Below the pieces are notes generated by a model. The model had not been told where the DNA came from, made no database searches, and saw only the letters and a list, made by a program, of their open reading frames with translations. 64,000 nucleotides of DNA, from NCBI GenBank assembly GCA_016719945.1, contig JADJYE010000008.1, forward strand, positions 458,900 through 522,899, in the 5' to 3' direction. How positions within the stretch are numbered: the first letter of the stretch is position 1; each line of letters starts with the position of its first letter. Positions 16,516 through 25,035 of this stretch are shown one piece after another. Origin of the DNA: Polyangiaceae bacterium (lineage in GTDB: Bacteria; Myxococcota_A; Polyangia; Polyangiales; Polyangiaceae). The translations under genes were made by a program, and so were the position numbers.

Positions 16516-17197
16516 GGGCCGCGCGGCCGATCAACGCGCCGATCGTCGCGACGTGCCAGAACCTGAGCCCGCTGGCCTCGCCCCGGTAGACGGGCCGCAC
16601 GGTCACCTGGCGCACCCGCATGCCGGCCTGCGCGAGCAACGAGAGCAGGTCGTTTGGGTACCCGTAGCGCGGCCACAGCGCAGACAGGTCGACCGACGAA
16701 AGGGCCCGGCGCGACGCGACCGTGTACCCGCATTGGCTGTCGGACAGGCCGTCGATCCCGGTCGCCAGCGCGGTCGCTGCGCTCAGCGCACCGCCGACGA
16801 CGCGCCGCGCGCGGGGCATGACGTGAGCGACGTCAGGGTGACTGAAGCGGTCGCCCTTCACGTAGTCGGCGGCGCCGTCGAGCACCGGCGCGAGCAGGCG
16901 TGGCAGATCGTCCGGGCACATCTGCCCGTCTCCCGCCATCACGGCGACGACGTCGGCCCCGAGCCGCAGCGCGTGCTCGTACCCGGCAGAGATCGCCGCG
17001 CCGACCCCTCGAGCCGGAGCTCTGGTGAGCACCACGGCCCCGAGGCGCTTGGCGATCTCACCGGTGCCATCGCTGCTGCCGTCGTCGACGACGATGATGT
17101 CGTCGACGAGCTCAGGCATCGAGGAGATGACGCCGGAGATCCAGTGCGCCTCGTCGCGCGCTGGGACGACGACGGCGATGCGGCGGCCCTCCAGCAC
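16442..17197 (-). CDS. glycosyltransferase family 2 (dolichol-phosphate sugar synthase type)
   Basis: A 251-residue cytoplasmic or membrane-associated transferase with GTG start. N-terminal GT-A features: VVVPARDEAHWISGVI, then IIVVDDGSSDGTGEIA, and AVMAGDGQMCPDDLP at the position of the metal-binding acidic motif. No C-terminal membrane helices are obvious, so it resembles soluble DPM1/undecaprenyl-phosphate glucosyl or mannosyl transferases. The acceptor is unknown. Overlaps the convergent crotonase gene at its 3' end. Confidence 0.85.
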   Translation of the reverse strand: MLEGRRIAVVVPARDEAHWISGVISSMPELVDDIIVVDDGSSDGTGEIAKRLGAVVLTRAPARGVGAAISAGYEHALRLGADVVAVMAGDGQMCPDDLPRLLAPVLDGAADYVKGDRFSHPDVAHVMPRARRVVGGALSAATALATGIDGLSDSQCGYTVASRRALSSVDLSALWPRYGYPNDLLSLLAQAGMRVRQVTVRPVYRGEASGLRFWHVATIGALIGRAALRRLRPSWLRAPSRRGAQAPPTET

Positions 17198-17271
17198 GAC
17201 CGAACGCCTAGCGCAGCGCGGCGACCCTGTCCACGTCGACAGGGCCGCCGATCCGCGGCACGCTCTCGGGC

Positions 17272-17859
17272 GTGAAGCGTCGAACGATGGTCGTGCTCGG
17301 CGGCGTCACGGCGGCGGCGGCCGTCGTCGGCGCGTGGGCGGCGACGCGCGACGCGTTCGACTTCCCCCCGGACACGCAGCCCGAGGGCGCCTATCTGCGG
17401 ATCGTCCACAACCTCGTCGAGGGTGATCCCAAGGTCTTGTTCGAATACCTGGAGGACGCCGGGCGCCACGCGATCTTCACGTTGCACGACTTTCGCAAGC
17501 GCTCGAACGAGCTGGTCGACAAGAGCTTCCCCGAGCCCGATCGCCGGCGGTTGCTCGACGAATACGCGAAGGTCGCGGGCGCCGCCGACGGACACGCGCT
17601 CTTCTTGCAGCTCGCCGAGGAGCGAGGCTGGCTGCGTCGCTTGCGGCGCGATCTCTCGGGCGTGGCCAGCGTGCAGATCGAGGGGGAGCGCGCGACGGTG
17701 GTGACCGCGCGCGAGACCCGCTACTCGTTTCGTCGACGCGACAACGGCGTGTGGGGGCTGACGATGTTCACCGCGGAGCTCTTGGTCGACGCGAACCGAG
17801 CGGCGCGAGACCACGACGTGGTCGAGCGCGCCGCCGCGGACTACGCCGCGTCGAAGTGA
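17272..17859 (+). CDS. hypothetical membrane-anchored or exported protein
   Basis: A 195-residue protein from a GTG start (MKRRTMVVLGGVTAAAAVVG). The first 25 residues are a signal or anchor helix. The rest is a mixed alpha/beta domain with many charged residues (LHDFRKRSNELVDKSFPEPD, then TARETRYSFRRRDNGVWGL). I do not recognise the family; the overall pattern (helical half followed by a beta-rich half ending in a W-G-L strand) is like small SnoaL/NTF2-type domains, but this is weak. It converges with the methyltransferase gene with four bases between the stops. Confidence 0.62.
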   Translation: MKRRTMVVLGGVTAAAAVVGAWAATRDAFDFPPDTQPEGAYLRIVHNLVEGDPKVLFEYLEDAGRHAIFTLHDFRKRSNELVDKSFPEPDRRRLLDEYAKVAGAADGHALFLQLAEERGWLRRLRRDLSGVASVQIEGERATVVTARETRYSFRRRDNGVWGLTMFTAELLVDANRAARDHDVVERAAADYAASK

Positions 17860-17863
17860 GCGC

Positions 17864-19177
17864 TCAACCCGCGGGGCGCGCGAGGTCGGCGAGGCACGCG
17901 CGCACTGCGACGCGCAGCGCCTCCGCCGGGATGGCCTGCGTCGCGGCGATCACGGCCGTGATGTCGTCGATGCTCCGTGCGCCGTCGACCAGCGCCGTGA
18001 CCGCGGTGAAGAACGGGTGGTCGACCCCGCGCCTCGCGAGCGCCTCGACGGGGACGGGCCGCGAGGTGTCAGCGAGCCACGGAGGTTCGGGCGGCTCGGC
18101 GATGCGGGCCGACTCGATGCGGCGCGCCACGAACGTGAGCACCTGCTCGCTGCGACCCTGGTTGCACGCCGGCGACTCCATGAAGGCGAGCCGCCGCGCG
18201 TCCGTGGCCTCGAGCTCGAAGCCCGCGCACTTCACGAGCTCGAGCAGCTCGGGCTCGGTGTAGCGAGCGCTCATCGGCCGCTCGCGCGGGTAGACGAAGG
18301 GCCCGTGGCTGAGCCAGCGACCGCCGGGTCCGAGCAACTCGTGGATGAGCGACGCCAGCCGCGGGAGGTCGGGCGGGATCTGATCGAGGAACCAGGGCGT
18401 CACGACCGTGTCGAAGACGCCTCGCGCGACCGGCGGCGCGAGGGCGTCAGCGAGGACCAGCTCGACGTCCACCCCAGGCGACAGACCCTCCCCCAGCCTG
18501 CGCAGGACCGCGGCGTCGTCGGGGGTGCGTGGCGAGCTCGGAAGCTCGGTGAGCTCGACGGTCGCGCCGTCGAGGATCTTGCGCGCGACCAAGAACGGCA
18601 GCGGGTTGACGTCGAGCGCGACGATCGGAGCCGCGCCGAGCCGCACGCCGAGCTCGCGGGTGAGGCGGGCCGCCCCTGCGCCGAGGACGAGCGTGGCCCT
18701 GAGCGGCGCGCGGACCACGGCCGCCACGGCGGCGAAGGCCGCCTCGAGCTCTCGAGGCGGCCAGCCCCAGTCCCGGTGGATCTGGTGGAAGTAGGCGAGG
18801 ACCCCATCGCCGACCGGCGCCGTCGCCGACGGTCGGGGCTCGAGCCCGACCTCGGCGAACAGCCCCTCGACCTGGCGCAGCTGCTCGGCTTGGCCCTCGC
18901 GCAGCTGCTCGAGCCTTCGCCGCGTCGACGGCAGAGCGGCCGTCGCGGCCTCGGCGAGCAGTCGGTCGCGCCCGTCACGAACGAGCGCCCCTAGGCGCGC
19001 GAGATCCGCGCGCCAGGCGCCGATGGCGGACGCCGGATCGTCGAGCAGGCAGGGGACCCCGCCGAGGATCGGGAACGACGCGGCGCACGGCCGGCACTCG
19101 AGAGCGCGACCTCGCTCGAGGAGGACGCGGCCGCAGCGCGGGCAGCGCAGCCGCTCGAACCTCGAGACCTCGGTCAG
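17864..19177 (-). CDS. SAM-dependent methyltransferase, N2227/carnosine-N-methyltransferase-like, with N-terminal zinc ribbon
   Basis: About 437 residues. Residues 8-45 are a Trm112-like zinc ribbon (CPRCG, then ECRPC). The central part has the Rossmann signature LVLGAGAARLTRELG with IVALDVNPLPFL, and the upstream helix RDWGWPPRELEAA, as in the N2227 family that includes carnosine N-methyltransferase. A C-terminal extension of about 100 residues (SIDDITAVIAATQAI) is helical. There is no ATG, GTG or TTG near the expected N-terminus: the frame opens at a CTG overlapping the rhodanese TGA, so it is probably translated by coupling from that gene. The substrate is unknown. Confidence 0.75.
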   Translation of the reverse strand: MTEVSRFERLRCPRCGRVLLERGRALECRPCAASFPILGGVPCLLDDPASAIGAWRADLARLGALVRDGRDRLLAEAATAALPSTRRRLEQLREGQAEQLRQVEGLFAEVGLEPRPSATAPVGDGVLAYFHQIHRDWGWPPRELEAAFAAVAAVVRAPLRATLVLGAGAARLTRELGVRLGAAPIVALDVNPLPFLVARKILDGATVELTELPSSPRTPDDAAVLRRLGEGLSPGVDVELVLADALAPPVARGVFDTVVTPWFLDQIPPDLPRLASLIHELLGPGGRWLSHGPFVYPRERPMSARYTEPELLELVKCAGFELEATDARRLAFMESPACNQGRSEQVLTFVARRIESARIAEPPEPPWLADTSRPVPVEALARRGVDHPFFTAVTALVDGARSIDDITAVIAATQAIPAEALRVAVRACLADLARPAG

Positions 19178-19617
19178 ACCGCGCCTGCCTTCGCCTTGAG
19201 CTCGGCGTACGAGGCGCCGGGAGTCTCTCTCTCGACCGGCAAGCCGGCGCCGGCCCACCCCTTCTCGAGCACCTGGCCGAAGGCATCGCGCGGACCTTCG
19301 AAGCCCGCGCGCTGGTCGACGACCGCCGTGTAGCCCGCGTGCGCGAGCGCGTGCGCGGCCTTCAGCGAGCGGACGCCCGACCGGCAGCCGAGCACGATCG
19401 GGCAGCCCTTCTCGTAGAGCTTCTCGCACAGCGGGAGGAACTCGGGGTTCGGCGCCATTCCTGCGGGGCCCGGCAGCGCCCACGGGACGTTCTGCGCACC
19501 GACCGGGTGGCCCGCGGCGAACTCGGTCGGCGTGCGGACGTCGAGGTAGAGGTAACCATCCTCGGTCATGAGCCGGTGGGCCTCATCGGGCGAGACGCGC
19601 TTGATCGCTTCAGACAC
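19174..19617 (-). CDS. rhodanese-like sulfurtransferase
   Basis: About 147 residues. The GTG at 19615-19617 is chosen because GAGGAG lies five bases upstream. A single rhodanese domain: YLYLDVRTPTEFAAGHPVGA (CH2A motif region) and the active-site loop VLGCRSGVRSLKAA, with Cys as the persulfide carrier. It looks catalytically competent. It lies between a DUF1015 gene (17 bases upstream) and a methyltransferase (overlapping), so all three are likely one operon. Confidence 0.9.
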   Translation of the reverse strand: MSEAIKRVSPDEAHRLMTEDGYLYLDVRTPTEFAAGHPVGAQNVPWALPGPAGMAPNPEFLPLCEKLYEKGCPIVLGCRSGVRSLKAAHALAHAGYTAVVDQRAGFEGPRDAFGQVLEKGWAGAGLPVERETPGASYAELKAKAGAV

Positions 19618-19634
19618 GGTCACTCCTCGCGACG

Positions 19635-20849
19635 CTAGAAGGTGTGGACGAAGAGCCCGCTGCGCAGCTTGGGCTCGAACCAGGTGCTCTTGGGCGGCAT
19701 GAGCAGGCCCGCGTCGCTGACGGCCATGAGCTCGGACATCTGCGTCGGGAACAGGTGCAGCGCCAGGGTCATCTCGCCGCTGTCGACCCGCCGCTCGAGC
19801 TCGGCGTGACCGCGGATGCCGCCGACGAAGTCGACGTGCTGGTCCCGCCGCGGGTCTTTCACGCCGAACATGGGTCCGAGGATCTGGTCCTGACAGATCG
19901 AGCAGTCGAGAGAGGCAACCGGGTCCGCGCTGTCGTACGAGCCCGGCCGCACCGCGAGCCGGTGCCACGCGCCCCCCAGATAGAGCCCGAACGTCTTCGG
20001 CGCGTCGGGAGCGGGCGAGCTCGACGGGGTGACGTCGAAGCGCTCACGGAACGATGCGAGGAGCTCGTCGGGGCTCTTGCCCGACAGATCTCGGACGACG
20101 CGGTTGTACGCCATGATCTGCATCTGATCGTGGGGGAAGACCACGGCGAGGAAGCCGTCGTGCTCGGTGCCGTCCCCACGGCGCTGCTTGTGCACGCGCG
20201 AGGCGGCGGCGGAGCGGTGGTGGCCGTCCGCGACGTACAGCGACGGCACGGCGGCGAAGGCGTTCGCGAGGGCGAGGCTCTCGTCGCGGCCCACCACCCA
20301 GAGTTGGTGTTGCACACCGTCGGCCGTCACGAAATCGAACGCCGGCATCGCGCCGGTCGCCTCCCGGACGAAGGCGTCGATCGCGGGGCTCGCCTGGTAC
20401 GTGAGGAAGACCGGCTCGTCGTGCGCGGCGAGGACGTCGATGTGGCGCGTGCGGTCGTCCTCCTTGTCGGCGCGCGTGTTCTCGTGCTTCTTGATGAGCC
20501 CGCGGTCGTACTCGGCCACCGAGGCGAGCGCGACCACGCCGACCTGACGGTGCGCCCCCATGCGCTGCGCGTACACGTAGATGCGCGGCTCGGGGTCGGC
20601 GACGAGGACGCCGTCCGAGATGAGGGCCTCGAGGCCGACCCTCGCCTGCGCGTACACCTCGTCGGAGTGCTCGTCGATCCCCTCGGGGAGGTCGATCTCC
20701 GGCCTCGTCACGTGGAGGAAGCTCTCGGGGTTGCCGGCGGCGAGGGCCCGCGCCTCGGCCGTGTTGACGACGTCGTAGGGCGGGCTCGCGACCTGCGAGG
20801 CGATGTCGGGCCGCGGGCGATAGGCGCGAAACGGACGGAGATCAGCCAT
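19635..20849 (-). CDS. DUF1015 family protein
   Basis: A 404-residue protein of typical length for DUF1015. It starts MADLRPFRAYRPRPDIASQV and includes ASPPYDVVNTAEA, KHENTRADKEDDRTRHI and the His-rich VADGHHRSAAASRVH, all hallmarks of the family. DUF1015 proteins are often encoded near serine or phosphoglycerate metabolism genes but have no proven reaction; the conserved His/Arg/Glu residues suggest an enzyme. First gene of the minus-strand trio with the rhodanese and methyltransferase, 72 bases from the divergent MinD-like gene. Confidence 0.92.
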   Translation of the reverse strand: MADLRPFRAYRPRPDIASQVASPPYDVVNTAEARALAAGNPESFLHVTRPEIDLPEGIDEHSDEVYAQARVGLEALISDGVLVADPEPRIYVYAQRMGAHRQVGVVALASVAEYDRGLIKKHENTRADKEDDRTRHIDVLAAHDEPVFLTYQASPAIDAFVREATGAMPAFDFVTADGVQHQLWVVGRDESLALANAFAAVPSLYVADGHHRSAAASRVHKQRRGDGTEHDGFLAVVFPHDQMQIMAYNRVVRDLSGKSPDELLASFRERFDVTPSSSPAPDAPKTFGLYLGGAWHRLAVRPGSYDSADPVASLDCSICQDQILGPMFGVKDPRRDQHVDFVGGIRGHAELERRVDSGEMTLALHLFPTQMSELMAVSDAGLLMPPKSTWFEPKLRSGLFVHTF

Positions 20850-20921
20850 GTCTCGAGCGGTGCGTATGCCTCACGTGGGCGCGAGCGTCGAGCCAGGTCT
20901 TCGAGCGTGTATAGTGCGCAC

Positions 20922-22535
20922 GTGGAAGACGGCGAGGACGAGGGCGTATCTCCGACGCTTCCGCCCCCATCGCGCTTGCCGAGGGGGCGGCGCGTCATCG
21001 CGGTCGGCGGCGGGCGCGGCGGCGTCGGCAAGAGCACGCTGACCCTGAACCTCGGCGTCTATTTCGCGCAGCTGGGGCGCAGCGTCGTCGTCTGCGACGC
21101 CGACCCGGCGGGCTCGAACCTGCACGCCATGCTCGGCCTGGCCGAGGCGCCGTTCGTGCCGCACGACCCCGACGGGGACGCCCCCGCGAAGCCGGTGCCC
21201 ACCCCGGTCCCGGGTCTCAGCCTCTTTCCGTCGGCCTTCGACCTGCTGGCGATGGCGCCGATCAAGCCCACGCGCCGCACCCAATGGCTCAAGCGGTTCG
21301 CCGCCATCGAGGCCGACTACGTCCTGTTGCACCTCGGCGCGAGCCTCTCGCCGCCGACCCTCGATCTGTTCTCGAGCGCCGACGTCTCCGTGTGCGTGAC
21401 CGCCCCCGAGCCGGTCGCCATCGAGACCTCCTATGGCTTCTTGCGCGCCCTCTTCTCGCGCAGCCTCAAGCGCCGCCTGATGCGCGAGAAGCTGAAGGTG
21501 CGCCTCGTCGAGCGGGCGATCCAGCAGCTCACGCCCGCCGCGAGCCCGCTCGACGTGGTCGAGGCGATTCATCGCTACGACGTCGGCCTCGGCGGCGTGG
21601 CTGCGTACGAGCTCGACAGGCTGTCACCACGGCTGGTCGTCGGCCACTCGCGCCTGCGGTCCGATCTCGAGCTCGGCCCCGCGATGACCGCGATCAGCGA
21701 GCGGTTCCTGGGCATCCACTTGGACTACCTCGGCCACGTCGAGCACGACGACGCAGCCTGGCTGAGCGTCCGGCGCAAGAGCCCGCTCTTGATCGAGAGC
21801 CCGACGTCGAAGAGCGCGCGCAACATCGAGCGCATCGCGCGCCGCATCCTGGCGCTGTTGATGGCCGAGGACGCGCGCGTGAGCGCGCCCGAGGCCCCCC
21901 GCGGGCCAGGGGGCGCGCCCAGCGAGTGGCGCCGGCCGCTGCCGAAGAACCTGTACGAGGTGCTCGGGGTCGCGCGCACCGCGGCGGACGACGAGATCAG
22001 GCGCGCCTACAAACGCCAGCGCGACATCTTCAAGGACGGCAGCTTCCCGGTGGTCTCGGTCGTGAGCGAGGCCGCGCTGCACGACGAGCAGGCGCGCATC
22101 GAGGAGGCCTACGACACGCTCCTCGATCCCAACAAGCGCCGCTCGTACGACCTCTCCACGTTCCCCGCGACGGTTCGCTCCGACGCGAGCCGCGAGCGCC
22201 GGGTCGACGAGGCTCGCGCCGCCGAGCTCGTGATGCTGCAGGCCGAGCTCGCCAGGGAGATCCACGCCGAGACAGAGTTCTCGGGTGAGCTGCTACGCAA
22301 GGTCCGCGAGTCGCAGGGCGTCGAGCTGACCGACATCGCGCAGCGCACCAAGATCTCGACGCTGCACCTCGTCGCGATCGAGGAAGAGCGCGCTCAGGAC
22401 CTGCCGGCGATGGTGTACGTGCAGGGCTTCGTGCAAGAGGTCGCCAAGTTCTTGAGGCTCGACCCGACGCAGGTCACCCGGACGTACATGCGGCGGATCC
22501 GGGACGTCGCCGCGAGGCACCGGAGCGCCGGTTAG
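20922..22535 (+). CDS. MinD/FlhG-like ATPase fused to a J-like domain and a RodZ-type HTH
   Basis: A 537-residue cytoplasmic protein with GTG start. Residues 25-310 are a MinD/ParA ATPase with the deviant Walker A GGGRGGVGKST (29-39) and VVVCDADPAGSN. Residues about 340-412 fold like a DnaJ J-domain (LYEVLGVARTAADDEIRRAY to RIEEAYDTLLDPNKRRSYD), but the HPD motif needed to stimulate Hsp70 is missing (KDG at that place). Residues about 455-530 match the RodZ-type HTH (VELTDIAQRTKISTLHLVAI). The fusion suggests a polarity, flagellar-type or cytoskeletal positioning factor; the function is inference. The stop overlaps the next start (TAGTG). Confidence 0.88.
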   Translation: MEDGEDEGVSPTLPPPSRLPRGRRVIAVGGGRGGVGKSTLTLNLGVYFAQLGRSVVVCDADPAGSNLHAMLGLAEAPFVPHDPDGDAPAKPVPTPVPGLSLFPSAFDLLAMAPIKPTRRTQWLKRFAAIEADYVLLHLGASLSPPTLDLFSSADVSVCVTAPEPVAIETSYGFLRALFSRSLKRRLMREKLKVRLVERAIQQLTPAASPLDVVEAIHRYDVGLGGVAAYELDRLSPRLVVGHSRLRSDLELGPAMTAISERFLGIHLDYLGHVEHDDAAWLSVRRKSPLLIESPTSKSARNIERIARRILALLMAEDARVSAPEAPRGPGGAPSEWRRPLPKNLYEVLGVARTAADDEIRRAYKRQRDIFKDGSFPVVSVVSEAALHDEQARIEEAYDTLLDPNKRRSYDLSTFPATVRSDASRERRVDEARAAELVMLQAELAREIHAETEFSGELLRKVRESQGVELTDIAQRTKISTLHLVAIEEERAQDLPAMVYVQGFVQEVAKFLRLDPTQVTRTYMRRIRDVAARHRSAG

Positions 22536-23975
22536 TGGCCGACGAGAGGCCGCGCGGAGGCAGGCTCGCGGGCGTCGATCGGTGGCTGGCCCAGAACGCT
22601 GGGTGGGTCACGCTCGCGCTCTTCGCGCTCGCGCTGGTCCCCCGGCTGTACGTCGCGCTCGCGTGGGCGCGCGAGCCGGTGTGGGACGGGCACTACTACC
22701 ACTTCGGCGCGACCCGCATCGCCGACGGCGTCGGGTATGGCGACGATCGCAGCGGCGTGTTTCGCCCTTGGTGTCACTACCCGGTCGGGTACAGCGGGTT
22801 CTTGGCCGGGTTCTACGCGATCTTCGGTCACGGCCCGGCGATCGCGACGGCGGTCCAGGCGCTGATCGGCGCGGCGACGGTGGCGACCGTCCACCAGCTC
22901 GCGCTCACCTTCCTCTCGCACCGCCGAGCCATCTTCGCGGCCCTGCTGTGCGCCGCGTCCCCGAGCCTCGTGCTCTACAGCGGGCTGGTGATGACCGAGC
23001 CGCTCGCCGGGCTCGGCCTGCTACTGGCGCCGCTCGCCTTCGCGAAGCTCTCGCGCCGGCCGCTCGCAGGCGCGCTCGCGGCGGGTGTCGTGCTGGGCCT
23101 GGCGACGCTCGTGCGGCCGCAGTCTCTGCTCGCCGCGCCTGCCATCGCGCTGCTCCTGCCACACGGAGCCGGGCTCGCTCGGCGCGCGGCGGTCCTCGCC
23201 GTCACGACCGCCGCGTGCCTCGCCGTCGTCGCGCCGTGGACGCTGCGCAACTGCCAGCAGATGGACGGCTGCGCGTTCGTCTCCACGAACGCGGGGTGGA
23301 ACCTGGCGATCGGCGCGCACCCGCAAGCGACAGGCCGGTTCGTGACCTTGAGCGGCGACGATGGCTGCCGCGATATCACCGGGCAGGTCGATCAAGATCG
23401 CTGCTGGGGAAAGACGGGGAGCGCGATGGATCAAGCAGGACCCGGTGAGGTGGCTCGAGCTCGCGCCCGCGAAGCTGAGCTACACGTTCGACCACCAGTC
23501 CTTCGCGGTCGGGTACCTCGCGCAGGCCGATCCCGGGAGCTGGCCGGAGTCGCGTCGCGCGGCCTGGCGACGGGTGATGACGGTCGCCCAATACGCCCTG
23601 CTCCTGCTCGCGGCGCTGGGTGCGCTCGTCGTGCCGCACGCGGGCGCCCGAGGCGTGCCGCTCGCGCTGGGGCTCGCGCTCGCGCCCGTGCTGTTCATGG
23701 ATGGGCTCTTCCGCGAGCCTGAGCGGATCTGGCCGCTGGCGCTCTGCATCCCCCTGTTCGTGTGCATCCCGCCGTTTAGTCGCTCCTCTGAAGGGAAGGT
23801 TCAATACCTCGCGTGGACGGTCCTCTCGCTGGCGCTCGTCCACGTCGCCTTCTTCGGCGAGGACCGCTACCAGGTGGTCATCACGCCGGCCCTGGCCCTG
23901 CTGGCGGGCGCGGCGCTTCGGCGCGCCCCCGAGCCCGAGCCCGCCCCGAAAGACGCGAGCCGTGGGGAGCTTTGA
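22535..23975 (+). CDS. glycosyltransferase family 39-like membrane protein, frameshifted
   Basis: A multi-pass membrane protein of about 480 residues. The N-terminal half (to about 23405) has the GT39/PMT pattern: first helix with a luminal acidic motif (VWDGHYYHFGA), several hydrophobic helices, and LRNCQQMDGC before a soluble loop. The downstream part continues in another frame with RWIKQDPVRWLELAPAK and more helices (VMTVAQYALLLLAALG). One extra G in the GGGG at 23416-23419 (or 23406-23409) restores a single frame. Such enzymes move sugars from polyprenyl phosphate carriers at the membrane. GTG start overlaps the previous stop. Confidence 0.82.
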
Positions 23976-23988
23976 TAGGCTCGCTCGC

Positions 23989-25035
23989 GTGAGCCCCCGA
24001 AGCCGCCGCGCCTGGCCTCGCGCCGCCCTCGCCGGGGCGGTGCTCGCCTTGCTCGCGGGCGCCGACCGAGCCGACGCCTTCCCCTACACGGCGCAGCGAG
24101 GCGACACGCTCGCGGACATCGCCGAGCGGTTCTACGGGCGGGTCGAGATGGAGAAGATCCTCGTCGCGGCGAACGGCTTCGAAGACGACGTCCCGATGCT
24201 GCCGGGCATGCGCGTCGAGGTCCCCGCCGTCGGCCACCACCGCGTCGAGCCCGGAGAGACCTGGAGCGGTCTCGCCGAGACCCTGCTGGGCGACGCGAAG
24301 CGCGGCGAGGCGCTCGCGCTCTCCAACGACACGATGCCGTGGATTCCCCCCGCCCCAGGGCGCGAGATCGTCGTCCCCTACCCCCTTCGCTACGTCGTCA
24401 AGCGCGGCGACTCGACGCTCAGCATCGCCTACAAGTTCCTCGGCAACCGCGACGACGCGTACGTCATCGACCGCTACAACCACCTGCGCGGCGAGCCCCT
24501 CGAGCCAGGCGACGTCGTGCTCATCCCGGTCGTCGATCTCGTGCTCACCGACCTCGGGCGGGCCGCGGCTCGCGAGGGTCAGTCGCTCGTGCTCTCCGAA
24601 GCCGGCGGTGACGACGCCGACGTGCAAGGGCGCGCGTCTCGAGAGCTTCCGCTCCTGGCTGACGACATCCGCGCCGGGCGCTGGGTCGAGGCCATCGTCC
24701 GCGGCAACCAGCTGCTCGGCGCGGGGCAGCTGCTCGGCACGGGGCAACCGACCGACGAGCAGGCCGCGGCGATCCACCTCGCGCTGGTCGAGGCCTACGT
24801 CGCGCTCGGCTACGTCGAGCTCGCGAGGTCGGCCTGCGGCGAGTGGCGCCGCGCTGCCCCCGACACGCCGCTCGACCCGATCGAGGTGTCGCCGAAGATC
24901 CTGAAGGCGTGCTCGGGGGCCCCGTCGGCGCCGAGCATCGGCGCGATGGGGGTCGACCCCGAGCCGAGCGCGAGCTCGAGCGCGCGGCGGCCTCCGCCCC
25001 CAGGCACGCGCAAGCCGCCCCCGGAGGACCCGTGA
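23989..25035 (+). CDS. LysM-domain exported protein
   Basis: About 348 residues from a GTG at 23989. Residues about 10-30 are a signal peptide (ALAGAVLALLAGADRADA). Two LysM-like modules follow: YTAQRGDTLADIAERFYGR and YVVKRGDSTLSIAYKFLG, with a third weaker one (HRVEPGETWSGLAETLLG) between them. LysM binds peptidoglycan glycan chains. A helical domain resembling TPR (IHLALVEAYVALGYVELA) and a Pro-rich tail close the protein. Stop overlaps the kinase start (GTGA), so the two are coupled. An earlier GTG at 23962 is possible. Confidence 0.8.
   Translation: MSPRSRRAWPRAALAGAVLALLAGADRADAFPYTAQRGDTLADIAERFYGRVEMEKILVAANGFEDDVPMLPGMRVEVPAVGHHRVEPGETWSGLAETLLGDAKRGEALALSNDTMPWIPPAPGREIVVPYPLRYVVKRGDSTLSIAYKFLGNRDDAYVIDRYNHLRGEPLEPGDVVLIPVVDLVLTDLGRAAAREGQSLVLSEAGGDDADVQGRASRELPLLADDIRAGRWVEAIVRGNQLLGAGQLLGTGQPTDEQAAAIHLALVEAYVALGYVELARSACGEWRRAAPDTPLDPIEVSPKILKACSGAPSAPSIGAMGVDPEPSASSSARRPPPPGTRKPPPEDP

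Noticed and set aside
19644..20921. Plus-strand in-frame extension upstream of the MinD-like gene, giving a 963-codon frame
   Set aside because: The first 430 codons are antisense to the DUF1015 gene and show no motif; the GTG at 20922 begins the conserved part.
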